This document shows, one piece after another, positions 51,161-64,000 of a stretch of 64,000 nucleotides of DNA. The DNA comes from Hypomesus transpacificus. Taxonomy: Eukaryota; Chordata; Actinopteri; Osmeriformes; Osmeridae. The stretch is taken from assembly GCF_021917145.1 (NCBI RefSeq), contig NC_061077.1, positions 6,941,298 to 7,005,297 of the forward strand, given 5' to 3'. Position 1 is the first letter of the stretch. Every line of letters begins with the position of its first letter. Position numbers and translations under genes: made by a program. The notes under the pieces are model-generated. The model saw only the letters and a list, made by a program, of their open reading frames with translations. It ran no database searches and was not told the DNA's origin.

Positions 51161-54100
51161 CACAGTCCCGCTAAATAAGTACCACTGTCACGCTGCTATT
51201 AAATGAGGCTTGTGCCCCAAAGGGCTAGCATGAGTGTTGTGGCCCTTTTTCACACTTGTCTGAGAAGGTCCAGGGGTTCCGCAAAGGTCAACGTTATGCT
51301 TAATAACACATTCATATGATTGGGTATGTGTAACAATGTTTATTATGATGATGGCTGTTGCAACTGAATAGCCGCATTAGAAATAATTATCCGGTGTTAT
51401 GGGATGAGGCTGTAAATTCCTGGCATTCAGTTGTGTTCATATTATTTCATAATATGTGTACATGAATAAGTGTTGTGAATATATTCACAAAGCATAGGCT
51501 TTTAGCATCCTAGCATGAGCTATATGCTATCCCTGTAATAACTTACTTTAATTCTTGTATTTCTCTCTCCTGAGTGATAATAGAATGATGGTGGAGTTAC
51601 AAGCTGCCGAAACAGATCTATCCATATCCAAACAAATGAGGGCTGAATTTATATATGATATTACGAATGTTCTCTCCACATGACTGAAAGTTGAAGTTGT
51701 GCTCCTCGCAGGAGAAGCTTCCCCGGGGCTCCTCATAACGAGTGGCGTGGTTAGCTTTGTTACATTCTGATTTGTTTCCTAGTCGGTTTATAAACAACAC
51801 ACTCCGAACGCCGCTCCCCTGAGGCCCCCCTGTGTTGGGGAACCCCTGATTTAAAAGGCAAACATCCTGCGACTGCTACTGCTGCTGCCGCCACCGCCGA
51901 TGATGAAGTTTCCAGGGAGAGGGTGATAATCCTGACAGGGCCTCTTCCTGACTCAGTCAGCCGTGCAGTACAGATATGGATGTCTCCCTGGCAGATTGGG
52001 AGCTCCGACTCCTCAACACCTCCTTTGGCGACGGGTGCCCTGGGGATACGGCTATGTAAATAATGCATGCCTAGGGGGTTGAAACATACACAGATAACCT
52101 TCAAGACAGGCACGGATCAGTGCCTTCACATTAGCTGATAGGATTAAGGTTAACATCTACAGCAACCTCTTCATAAAAACACACAAGGTTGCCCAGATAG
52201 TTGGATGTTACATGCATGCTTAGTGTAGAGCAGATAAGGGAGGGAGGTGCAGGCAGTCACGGGCGGCATGCAGGAAGTGTAACACTAATCTGATGGAGAT
52301 CCCATAACCTCCTATCTGCTTCTCCATCTCTCGAGCAACCTCAGCTCGCCGCCTCGTCACGTTCAGAATAACTGGAGATTCCTTGCTGCGACGAAGCTTG
52401 CGCTTCATTTCGCGTCGACAACGTGTAAAAAGGCACGTGCTGGCCTCATAACACATAAAAGAGCCAAATTGATATGCACATCGCACAATCCCAGTGGGTT
52501 CCCTGTGACCACCATGCTCTCCACAGAGCAAGACGTCTGCCTTCAAACGGCCGTGTGAACTCTCGCTGGAGCTGTCCGGCACCGCTCACAACCGCTAGAT
52601 AATAGAGACATGTTCATGTCATCGACAGCAGAACTTGATCACGGCGTCTTTGAGGAGCCACATGGAGAACTACTGCAGTCAGTGAGCATATGTTGGGAGT
52701 CTATGAGAGAAGAGAACACGTAGAGAACAAAACTAGGCCCTCACTATTGTCCCATCTGTCGGTGGAGAAGGGAGCAGGCGAGGAGCGGCCTGCTCCCTGT
52801 GTTTTCAGGCGCCAGCTCTCGCTGTGCTACAGAACTGTAGACCCCTCTGTGGATCTCTTCATCTGCACCACACAGGACACCCTGCTCTCCCTCCACTCAG
52901 CCCCACGTACTGAACATCACAGCTCTGTGGGCTCGTGAAACACACTGATGCCAGATGAAAACGGAAGAGGCTTTCACAGGGAGATGAACCAGAAACAACC
53001 TCCCTTTTCCAACCGGGCAAAGTCAGTGAACAATCACATTAGCTGCCTCTGATGAATGGTTGTAGTTGTTGGACAGGAATGATGAATCTGGATATAAGTG
53101 TCCTCTCTTTCCATTATTTGGCTGCGTGAGAGGATTACACCCGAAGTAATAACTCATAAAACTGGAGTAATTAGCACAAACAGCTGTAACACAATGACCC
53201 CTATTCATCAAAGCTATTGGTGCTCACATGAAATATATATATATATTTAAAATATATTCTCTCTCTGTCTCTCTTTCTATTTCTCTCCTTTTCTCTCTAT
53301 CCTCTTTCCTTTTCTCTCTCCCTCTCTCTTAGTTCTGAGTTGATCTTTCTCTTTTTCATGTTGTTTTTCTCTCACCAGTTTCTCTCTTTATCGCTAATTA
53401 TAGTGATAGTGTCATGCAGTATAACAAACCTGTAGCTTGATCTGTGCACAGACCGACTGCGACTCAGCCAGCCATGCTGGTGTGTCTTGTGTGTGTCCTC
53501 CTCTTTAGCAGACAGAACTGGTGAAGGGGACGCACACAGAGGGACTGCTACGCAATGGTCTATGACTCTAGACCAGATCCCTTAGCTGAAAAGCTCAGGT
53601 CTCCAGTCTGCTAAGTATTGCTAAGATCAGCTCCAGGCTGGTCCTGAAGGACAGAGCCGCCATGCTCAGCCCAGGCTAGACTCATATTCAGGGAGAGAGG
53701 GAGGCCAGGGGAGGTGGGGGTTAATCCCGGAGCCACAGGCAAGTGTGTTAGGAAAGGGTAAATAGATACACACCAGGCTGGGAGTAGAAAACAGGGAGAA
53801 TTCAAGTCTGATAGGAATGTACGTATTTGTGTCCTGAGGGGTGGTAAGCAGTGCTGTACGGCATTAGTCCCTAACTTGATCAAATTAAAGGAGGAAGAAG
53901 GCAGAAGGGGTGCTTCAAAGTTTGAGGTTTTAATGTTGTTTATTGGAGCCCAGCTTGGGAATGCAGGAGAGTATTGGATAGGGAGCGTATGGAGCACCGG
54001 TGGGGAAATGAGTTTAGCTCTACGTTAGACATCTCTGGAAAGCTGCATCAGTCAAGGAATGAGTAATGGCTGTTCTTGATGCCACTGGCAGTGGATGGTA

Positions 54101-55540
54101 TCTTTCACCCTCAATAAACTTTAATTTAAACATTTTTAGGGGACGACTCATACTTTATTGAGGGACGCTGTCAGAGACGCAAGTCAAGTCTATTGTTTGG
54201 TCGTCCCTCCAAACATGGCAACAACTGTAAACTGCCCGTTCACCTTCAGTCAGGGCAATGGGCTTTCATAGCCTCGGTTATTTTTTCTCTTTCTTGCCAG
54301 CCTTAATCGTTTATGACACCCTCAGTTGTCTCTACAAGGTGTCTTTGCCTTTGACTGTCCTGATTCCCCTCACTGGGAAAACAACCAATGTCAAATTGAA
54401 CCCAGAAAAGGGGATTTTAAACGAAAAGATAAGGGGGCAGATATGCCTTAATCATCATTTGCTCTTGATTAGAAAATCAATGGCCTTTGATGCCAGAGTG
54501 TGTGTCTGCCTTTGGTGTTAAAAGTGTGACAATGACAATGTGGACTGGGAAATTGGCCTTTTAAACAGCTGCTATCTTTTTGTTGTTTGGAGCTCCATTC
54601 TTTAACACTGGGAAAAGTCCCTTCTATCACATAATGCCTGCCTGTCAAAGAAATTACTTTCTCTTTTCTGTGAAACTTTGTTAAAGAAAATGCTTGGAAG
54701 CCTAGAAAGCTTGGACATTCCTTACTTTGTCAAATTGAGTTCCTACTGTCTGCTTGGTTATGTAGGTTAACAAAAGAGAAATAAACTTGTCACTCATATT
54801 TTTTTGGCAGTTTTCAGATGTGCTGAAAAGGTTTGCCTGTTTTAAATGTAAAAACTTACATTTTTTCAATCCCCAACTGTTAGGGGATAGCCTAACAGTA
54901 CATATACATATCTTTAGAGTTTTGTAATAATAAACATAATATGTATACTACTACACAAAATTGTAAATTATATAATTAATAGATAATTCTGGTTACTACA
55001 GTAATTCTGTGTATTTGAATTTCATAACGTGTTGTCATTATTACCTTATAGCCTGATATATTGTGCTGTTGCTGGTTTCTCATTGTGTCTGTAGGCTAAT
55101 CATACTTGGTGAAAAAAAAAAAAAAAAAAAGCTCAAATGTTTGGCCTTGTAAATTGACATGACTAGGAAACGGTCTAATTTGCCCCTGACAACACAAGAT
55201 GTGCATGGTTCCCTTTGTAATATTTACCAGAGGAGATGAGTCGTTCTTTCCTCTCATAAATATGCTGAGGCTGATGGTTTTTAAGCCTGGCTTACCAGGC
55301 CTCTCTCCTTCACTCCCTTCTCCTGCCTGCTCTCTGCCTTTGTGTCATGCTGTTGTACTTGCTGTGTTTTTACCAGCTCTGCATATCGATCCTTATTTAT
55401 CGCCACTGGCTACCAGTGTAATAAGCCTCCACGAATATGGATGAGGCCTGGTCGGCAGGGGATGTAGTGCTGATTAATATGCCTCGCGTGCAGACATGAT
55501 GAAAATTCACATTTATGTGCCTCATACGCACACTGATCGG

Positions 55541-55740
55541 GAGTCAGATGGCTGAGCGGTGAGGGAGTCGGGCTAGTAATCAGAAGGTTGCCGGATCGAT
55601 TCCCTGCCCCTCCTGTATGATGTTGTGTCCTTGGGCAAGGCACTTCACCCTACTTGCCTCGGGGGGAATGTCCCTGTACTTACTGTAAGTCGCTCTGGAT
55701 AAGAGCGTCTGCTAAATGACTAAATGTAAATGTAAATGAT
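55541..55740 (+). mobile_element. tRNA-derived SINE
   Basis: The head contains a pol III box A (TGGCTGAGCGGT at 55549-55560) and box B (GGATCGATTCC at 55593-55603) in tRNA-like spacing. The body carries TTGGGCAAGGCACTTCACCC. The tail is the widespread fish sequence AAGTCGCTCTGGATAAGAGC followed by TGTAAA-type repeats. It is complete and little diverged, so fairly recent. Confidence 0.85.
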
Positions 55741-58117
55741 ATCTGTGTGGAAAGCGTTTGTAATGCGCAATGAGGGATGTTGTGGAAGGTGATGAAGGGC
55801 TGGTGCAGGTCTGAGGAGGCCTACAGACGATACCAGAACAGGGATCCTGCCTGTCCTTGCCTTGCACACACCGGCATGTGGACATCATCTATCGATTGCT
55901 ATTCAAATGCAGGACTACTGACTGCTTCCAATCAGTGTCAAGGTATTAGAGATTTCTATCTCCAAATGGAAATGTCAGGATTCAGCCCCTGACCTGCTAC
56001 CATTCCAGAGGAGTGTGCACATCTCTCACATACTGTTCTCATTGTCTGGACTCCAGAGATGATGGGCTTCACAAGTAAGACAGCAACTACAGAATTAATA
56101 CTACATGCTGTGTATGTGTATGTAGGTATTCAGGTTTTTATTGTTTTTCAAACTTGAATTACTTTTTTCATAAAGTTTCAGTCCCTAAGCATTCAATGGT
56201 TTCAGACTTTAGAGGAAAACCAAGAAGCAATGCAATTTTCGTGTTTGTTACTAATGCAAACCGGATCTTATCAGGGGAAATATACTCATTGTTTTTTATG
56301 GAAATATACTGTAAGAATAGCTAATTGAACCAGTTGAGGTAGCTAACCATCTAACAATGCCCTGAAGTAGAACTGTTGTTTACACATTAGTAGTCAGCTA
56401 ACAGCTGATGATGATGAGTGAAACACAGCAATAATGTCTACTTCTTACCTTGGAAGTATGAGCCCCTTCATTGCTCCTCCTAATGACGCCCCCTCTCCAG
56501 CTGTTCTCCAGCTATTCAACACTATCCAATCAGAGACCACCTCCAGCACTGTTTGACTTCGCTGGCTAAATACAATAAGTTCTGTCTAAAGACTGGCACT
56601 CAAGCCAAACCTCAGTATACCCTCGTCTCAACAGCTGCATTATTAAAGAGGCGTCAAACAGGGAGGTTCACGAAGAGTTGGGCTTTTCCCTGCTAGACAC
56701 TGTTACTTGCCCTTGACTGGCCTCTGTTAGGTTTCCTAGTGTATAAACACATCATGGAAAGAAAATCAGGTAGGACCACTGGCGAGCGGGTGGAGAGAGG
56801 CTCGCGTCAGTAGCTGTGTTCTGAGTGAAGTACTAGCTTATCCCCCTGGGGAATAGCCCCATCAATCACACAGCAATGATTTTTCTTTCATTTTTACCTA
56901 TAATAGCCCTGTTTCCTGTAGTGCCTCCTGGATAAGATTAGTGATTGAACACTAACACTGCACACCTCCACCATGTAAGCCCATCAGATAGCTAGATTGA
57001 AAAGGCACTTCAATACCCCTGTGGACTTGCTCTCCAACCAATGTCAAACATCCGACACAACATGGACAGCATGCACAGCGGGGGCTGCATGATGTGGATT
57101 GGACACAATATTGTTTACAATAGTGCGCCAGGGACTGTCGTGCATGTAGGTACAATCATCAGACCACACAATGTACTCTATGTCTATCTGATAACATTTG
57201 CCAAACAATAATAGCAATATCTTCCAGTATCTCTGTCAACTGCTTATTCATCTCAAGGTTGTTTATCGGAATGGTCTGGATTTTCAAAGCTTTAACATGT
57301 GCTTCTTCCTGAAAACAAATACATATATTTTCATATAGCTCTCTCTACCTCCAGCCTAGGTTTGTTGTGTGTTGTGGCTGCACCTACAGAAGCTGTAGCC
57401 TAATCTATGTGGCACACTGAGCACCCAGCGTGTGGGTGTTTTCCCTGCAGCTCTCCTGCTGGCTGATGGTAATGATTGCAGGTGCATATAAGTCACTTGT
57501 TTGTGTGATAGGACACAAATCCAAGCAATAATGTACAAACATGCACACCTCCAGACACACACTGCCTCTGTTATTATCTGAAGAGTTGGTGTGCACATCT
57601 CCACCTTTAGCTTGCACCTGCAAAGATTTTCAGTCTCTTCCCTTCAATACCGGTCCTCTAGGTGGGGAAATCATCAATTCAATATCCCTTTAGAGCTGCT
57701 TATGTTGTTTGTTTGGCCTATACCATACACATAACCTGGCACTATTGGTCTAAACAGTGCTGGTGCGTCATAGATTGAAGCATCCGAGCAGTCTTTGACC
57801 CAGAGGGATTACCTGGGGCTGGCCCTGTGTGACCACGGAGAAGGCCGTTATGACAGTGACCAGGCCGCTCTCTCTCCACCATGATGCTTCTATCGTTCCC
57901 TGCGCCTGTTTGCTTCCAGGGCCAAAAACAATATGCTGTAAATTGCACTCCAGCCTCTTCAGGGTGGTGGGCTGCCTGCGAACGTGATGTGATGGGCTAT
58001 CGATTCTCACTGCTACGCTCAAATTGCCTGCCTCACAGGCCCTGACGCCACGAGTGACAGCTTCAGTATAGGACAGCCATGAGGAACGCCATGGCCTGGG
58101 TTCGTTGGGGTCTATCC

Positions 58118-58149
58118 GTCTGTCAGTCTGTCTGTCTGTCTGTCTGTCT
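58118..58149. repeat. (TCTG)n microsatellite
   Basis: About eight TCTG units with one variant. Confidence 0.85.
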
Positions 58150-60687
58150 TGGAGGACATACTTGCTCCCTGCTCTCCACCTTGCTCCCCTCTTCCTCCTC
58201 GTAACCAAGACTAGGGAGAGGGACAAGGGGAGATATGATACACACACCACACAACAATCTCAGCATGCTGCTCAAGCCAATGCTGTCCATTTAATGAAAG
58301 GACATTTTCTATCCACAAAGCATGTACGAGGCCCTCTTTCCATTAACAAGAGAGCGATATTTGCACATAGACAGTTTTTTAATCTGTTGATGTTTTAACA
58401 TTTGTGACATTGAACAAAGACGGAAAGGCTCGGGGGTTGTCCGTTCCCCAAGACGTGGTGACACGCTGCTGTCAATCTGGCATTGATTAAAACAAGCCAT
58501 GTGGATGAATTATTCAGGAGAAAGTGCTTGCGTAATGAAGAAAAATAATCCCTTCACAATTTACTCTTTGCCACACAGCCCAAAACCTGTCATGGTCTCT
58601 GCGCTGGCTGTCGTGCTCCTACTCAGGTCATTGTTTTTACCAGCCTAACCTTTTTGATGCTAAAGCAGCGTGTTCTCAGACTAACAGTTTGTGCTCACGT
58701 CGCGTCGTTCCTTGGTCCATGATGAAGTTGTGTCCCAACCTCAGCCAGCCTCCTCCTCGGCCCCACAGGGCTCCCAGCTAAGCCAGTCCTCCTTCACTGG
58801 CAGAGCAACACTCCATGTGATTTAGGAGGGGGGCCTGGCCGATGTGTGAGTGTTGGTGCTTACAGATGAGGTCCACGGTGAGTGGATGAGGTCCAACAGC
58901 CACACAACAGCACCCCTGTGTGCCATGGGGGATGGCGGCGATGGAGAGAGTGTACTTGAGAGAATAAAAGTCAAGCTCTTTAATCAGGATTACTTGAAAG
59001 CGGTCTTGACAATATCTCCACACTGTGCTCCCATGATAAGCGCCGTCATGTGCTGGCTTGCCGGGGGGGGTGGGGGCGGTGATAGGAGGGGTGGAATAGA
59101 GGTGGGACACATCAAATAGGGGGGAGGTGGGACCAGATGTTTTTCTACCTTGATTCTGTTGATTTGACCTCAGGTGCTCTATAGAAACGAGGCCACCATG
59201 AATGGAGCCACAGGGCAAATGAGCCCACAACCACACCATGACTTTGATGTCAACTGAGCACAGTGGGTGCTTTCTGTAGAGTTACTACCTCATCCTCCAA
59301 CACACAGGCTTTTGTTCTAAGGTAAAACCATCCCCTACTCTGTGGAATGCTTCTTAGATACCCTCAAGTGCACTTGCTGCTTGCTGCTGTCATGTATTTG
59401 TCCTGTCAGGTCATTTGTTGCCGGAGCAGTTCACCGCCTCCAGTACTCCGGCCTTGTCTATTCATTTACTGATACACTTGTTCTGTTATTAGTCTATATG
59501 CCTACTCTGCATGTTACCAGAAGTATTGACATTGTCAAAGTACTGCTCATCGCTCTTGAGTGTGCGACATGGTCTTCAATATCAGGTGTCAAACGTAAGG
59601 GTGAAATTCATAAAGACATTCACGCTCCAGTGCTGTGGGGATTACTGGGCCTTCATTGAGGGATGTTAGAAAGGTGCTGTGGGGGAAAAGAACAGAAAGA
59701 AGCTGAGGTATTGGAGCTGACCCAGCCATTTGGATGTGGATGTAGCAGAGAAGTATTGACTAGCTCTTTAGTTTGGTACTCCCTGAGGAGGGTGTAATTG
59801 TCTCTGTGTGTTTCTATTGTTAAAACTAACTGTGTGTTGGCAATCTTGCTCCCAAAGTCAACTTAGCAAAAAACTGTATGTTATCTGTTCTTTGAGAAAT
59901 TACAAGAGAATATCCGCACTTATCACAACAGAGGTTTTTAAAGCACCTTTTGATTCAACGTGTACCATGAGAAAGTCAGTCATTCTGCAGAATTATGATA
60001 TCTCAGTGAACTGACCTAAAGGATCCATATTTATGATTAAAATCCAAGCCTGGCACCAGTGCAACACTTGTTTTTGCCCTAAGTTGGCATTAAAACTCGT
60101 AGAAGCAGACATTTTCAATTTGTAGATGCAAAATATCATACTGCTTATCTTTTGATGACTTGCATCTAATTTGGAATTAGCATATCCCAGTGAAGTGTAC
60201 AGTAATTTGTCTTTGATGATTGGCTGGTCGGTAATAGATGGGGGATTGCCTGGTCTCCCTTCTGCCCTCTCTCTCTCCCCTTCCCTCTGTCGGAGAAGCA
60301 CACAGAATCTTTGAAGTATGCTTTGACCATCAGAGCAGTAAGAGAGCACTAATATTATCCTGACCTGAAATGAAAGGGATTAGGTGTAAAACCTGCTGCA
60401 AAAGGCTATCTCGATTTACAGGGGATGTTTTGTTTGTTTGTATTTTCTACCTAAAAGTAAAACGAAGGCTGGGATATAATCTGAAAGACATAGCCGAAAG
60501 CTTAAAGCTCTCAGGGCTTCCAAATGTTTTGGTGGGAGAGACGGGCTGCTTTAGGAACATGTCTGCTTACAGAACATCCATGAATCCTTGTCAGCCTCCC
60601 CCTCATTCCCCTTCCCTTTGTCAGTTCTATTATTTTTCCTCCATGCAGCAGAGTCGTTCTCACCTCAGTCATGTCTCAAAGAGCAAG

Positions 60688-60856
<169 letters not shown>

Positions 60857-62230
60857 GAGGAAAGGCAGATAGAGGAAACCTCTATATTCTACTAATCCAC
60901 AACCACAACCGAGCCAGCCAAGATTGCTTTTGTTTAAGGCTGGGTGTAGGTGGCATGAGAACTTTGCAATTATTTGCACAATTAGTTGTAATTATGGTAT
61001 AAGCATTTATCTTGTGTGCCCAAGAAGTTGCAGTGTGTATTCTTTAGGGGAGAATAGGAGGAATTAATATAGATTGTTTTTCCTGAAACTGCAGCTTGTT
61101 TGGTTGATGGCAATTAGCAGCTAATACCTGGGAGAGCTCCCGTCTGCTCAACCCTGAGCTGGCTCGCAGTCCCTCAGTGAACACACTGTTAATGATGGGT
61201 GGAGAACAGTGCACCAAGGAGCCTCATTTTGGCTGCTGTCAAGTCCTCCTAGCTTGTAGTGTTTTTATTTCAGTTTCATTCATCACAGCGCTAAGGATGA
61301 GTCTGTGTGATACATTACTGTGAATAAAGTGTGTGTGTGTGTGAGTATGAGAGATAGAGTGAATGATGTTACAGCTTTGCTTCCATGTCCTGCTTCGTCC
61401 ACCTAATTTTCCTGAAAGGTTTTGCAATGAGCAAACACATAATTTATGGTTGAGCACTTGTTATGAGATGATAAAAAGATGCTGCCTAAATTTTTACAGG
61501 GGGGGGAATAAGTGTCTGTGATTCAGTAAAGACCACTGTCTCCTAAAGAAATTCAACTTATCTCCTTAGTATCAAGCTATGTTTCAGTGCTTACCATGGC
61601 ATTGTGTCACATTAATATTTGAGTGCCACACATTGTCAGGTAGATGTAGAACTTAAACAGCACTTAGTATAAAGTGTACTTACTTCACTCCCCTGCTTTA
61701 TTTCTTCCAGAAACATCCATGCAGACGCCATAATTAGTGAACTTTTGAACTTGACCCCTGACCCTGACCTTCTGCATAATCTTGGTAATCATTTCATTTT
61801 TTATTTGATGCATTATGATTGATTTATCCATTTTGCCATGACTTACTGTATCATTCTTTTCACCCTTCTTGCTCCATGCTTTTCATATTCTTGTTTTCTC
61901 TTCACTTTTATTATGAATACAGTGCGTGTCTTTTTTCAAACTTCTATATTCCTTTTTCTAATTTCTAATTTGTTTCTGCATGCTCAATTACTTTTTCTGT
62001 CCTTTAATAATTTCATTTGTAAAATTAATCATTTGTATGCCATCCATGTTTTCATGTTTAGATGATAGGATTATATCCAATTAATCCTATTTCCATTTAC
62101 ATGATTTATTCTCTTTTTATTACCAAGGATTCATGTTCTCCAATTTGATACCTCTTCTTAATGTTGGAGTGTTTGTATGTGTGCTGTAAGAGTAGCTGTG
62201 TGTTTAAGAGTCAGAATGAGAGAGAGAGAG

Positions 62231-62330
62231 AATCAGAATCGGAATCAGAAAGGGATTTATTCGCCATGAACATTTGCACAGACAAGGAATTTGCTTTGGC
62301 AGGAAGGTGCATACAATAAACATATATAGG
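62231..62330 (+). repeat. Dispersed fish repeat fragment
   Basis: The segment beginning AATCAGAATCGGAATCAG and containing GGGATTTATTCGCCA shares its start with the fragment at 2967-3030. I recognise the type as a frequent interspersed repeat in teleosts but cannot classify it. Confidence 0.55.
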
Positions 62331-62413
62331 AATCTTAAATTTAAATATGTGGTCTAACTATACTAAGGATACATAAACTAGCTAACTAGCTACTAGCTAT
62401 GACCAAGTGGAAT

Positions 62414-62537
<124 letters not shown>

Positions 62538-63243
62538 GGGAGATAGGAGGCAAGGTGCTCCTCCTGAGGAATACAGCTATGATACCTGCTAATGTTTTAG
62601 GAATGCCTCCTGCAGTCTTAACTGAACGCCTCCTGAAGGACACAGATCAAACTGGCTAACATGATGACAAACATGCCATATCAGTTCCCCTCTCAGGTTC
62701 TACTTCAGAAGCGTGTGCTGGGAGGCAGGTGTAGTCTGGGAGGGAGAGTGAGCCGACCGGGCTGAGACGTGAGAGGAGCTGGCAGCAGGAGAGAGAGGGG
62801 AGTCACAAGGTTGCCACCCAGAGCAGTAGACTTGCTTGTCTCAGCAGAGTAAACATTGGCCCTCGTCTGCACACAGTAATGGCTAACAGAGGAGGACGTG
62901 CACAGAAACACTATCAGCACCACTCTCTCATCCTAGCGGGCTGCTCACATGCCACTTTTAGATCCCCCCCCCCCACACCCCCCTCAGAACAAGCAGCGAG
63001 CCTCCACCCATATGTAAAGCAGTGGACACGAGGCATTAACATATTCACCTACACACCCCTGCACCCTCTGTCGCTCTGCTCCCCTCCTCTCTGCTTGTTT
63101 AAAGTGACACGCCAGGCTTCCTAGGATGACACTGCTCTTATCCACAGACAAGTGAAGAGTGGCCAGGGGTCGTAAGGGCTCCATCCTCACTGAGCCTTAT
63201 CTGTGGCAATGCCACACACCCTCAAATCCACATACTCAATACA

Positions 63244-63246
<3 letters not shown>

Positions 63247-63317
<71 letters not shown>

Positions 63318-63342
63318 GCTCTCGCTCTCGCTCTCGCTCTCG

Positions 63343-63383
<41 letters not shown>

Positions 63384-63425
63384 TCTCTTCCTCTCTCTTC
63401 CTCTCACACACACACACACACACAC
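63247..63425. repeat. Compound (CT)n-(CTCTCG)n-(CA)n microsatellite
   Basis: CT units surround about six CTCTCG units near 63315-63350 and end in a CA run. The CTCTCG block shows a point change that has since been amplified. Confidence 0.95.
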
Positions 63426-64000
63426 CCACAGTGGCTGTCAGGCTGTGTCATCACTGCCCGTGTGCCATAACAGCAGAGGAAATTGTTAGCGATACAGAAC
63501 ATCTTGGGATCTGACCTCCAATTGTTTGGCAGATTTTTTGATTAGCTGTCGTCCCTTCCCTGTCATCCTCAAAGCCTTGAGCTCATGATGTGTGTCCATG
63601 TGTTTGTGTGTGTGTCTGGGATTCCATACATATATTTGGGTTCCGACAGACAAATAAAGAGTTTAAATACATTTTGTGATTATTGTTTGAATCCATTCCA
63701 ACCTGATTACCTGAATATGCTGTGGAGCAAAACATTTTTGCTCTACAATTGGCCTCGAGAGCAATTCTAGACAGAAAGTCCAAAGTAAAGCTCACTGATA
63801 AGCATTCCCCTCGCTGTGTAAATTAGAGTCACACTGCAACAGCACAGCTCCTTCTGAAGTTAAGCTAAGGGCTGGATCTCCAGCCGCTGAAGCGTCCTCA
63901 TAAGGTGCTTCCAATTAGCAGTTACTCTGCTGCCTGCAAAGAGTACAAACACAGCCTCATTTCACTTCACTTTTATTCGCACAGCAGTTTTCACAGACAT

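Noticed and set aside
52220-52582. 120-codon minus-strand frame
   Set aside because: It has mixed composition with no recognisable domain, no flanking splice sites, and lies in the camta1 intron. It is likely chance.
55541-55615. A tRNA gene
   Set aside because: Box A and box B are present, but the sequence runs on into the SINE body and tail and lacks a foldable acceptor stem.
63159-63514. Ser/Leu-rich open frames near the window end
   Set aside because: They are entirely explained by the CT/CTCTCG/CA microsatellite.

Overview
The window is a piece of a teleost fish nuclear genome. The evidence is small GT-AG exons, vertebrate gene families, a tRNA-derived SINE with the 3' tail common in ray-finned fish, two hAT-type DNA transposons, and long microsatellite tracts. 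No computed search was possible. Gene models were built by hand from splice sites, reading phase and family recall, and exon ends could be off by a base or two.

Layout. (1) 1.5-4.7 kb, plus strand: a complete 10-exon mfsd4a transporter gene. (2) 4.8-8.1 kb, minus strand, convergent with it: a complete 11-exon acidic chitinase (chia-like) with an intact catalytic motif and a chitin-binding tail. (3) 8.1-13.4 kb: a decayed patch of CD300/CMRF35-like immune receptors. One 3' half encodes a mucin-like stalk, a membrane segment and an ITIM/ITSM tail. A second copy has a nearly complete V-type Ig exon broken by one stop codon. A 1.1-kb hAT element with a perfect 8-bp target duplication lies between them. 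(4) 14.4-15.5 kb: cdc42, ending in the palmitoylated 'brain-type' last exon. (5) 16.5-18.8 kb: a tandem, strongly altered cdc42 paralogue whose upstream exons encode a pyrin (PYD) death-fold domain and a novel linker. It reads best as a PYD-Rho GTPase fusion and is the main discovery candidate. (6) 19.7-21.3 kb, minus strand: an FBXO2/6/44-type glycoprotein-recognition F-box gene. (7) 22.1-27.3 kb, minus strand: a complete 16-exon dnajc11. (8) From 28.1 kb, plus strand, head-to-head with dnajc11: the first three coding exons of camta1. The last 25 kb is camta1 intron with repeats and no further exon that I could find.

How it fits together. Stable housekeeping genes (mfsd4a, cdc42, dnajc11, camta1) frame a stretch of innate-immune type genes (chitinase, CD300-like receptors, PYD-GTPase). 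The PYD-GTPase keeps every cdc42 intron position, so it arose by genomic duplication. Its switch II carries changes at residues 58, 59 and 61 that in Ras/Rho proteins impair GTP hydrolysis. It has lost Arg66, which is used for RhoGDI binding, and it ends in a farnesylation-type CAAX box. The inference is a membrane-anchored, GTP-locked Rho-like module joined to an inflammasome-type adaptor domain. One exon junction uses GA where GT is expected. It must be checked on RNA before the fusion is accepted.
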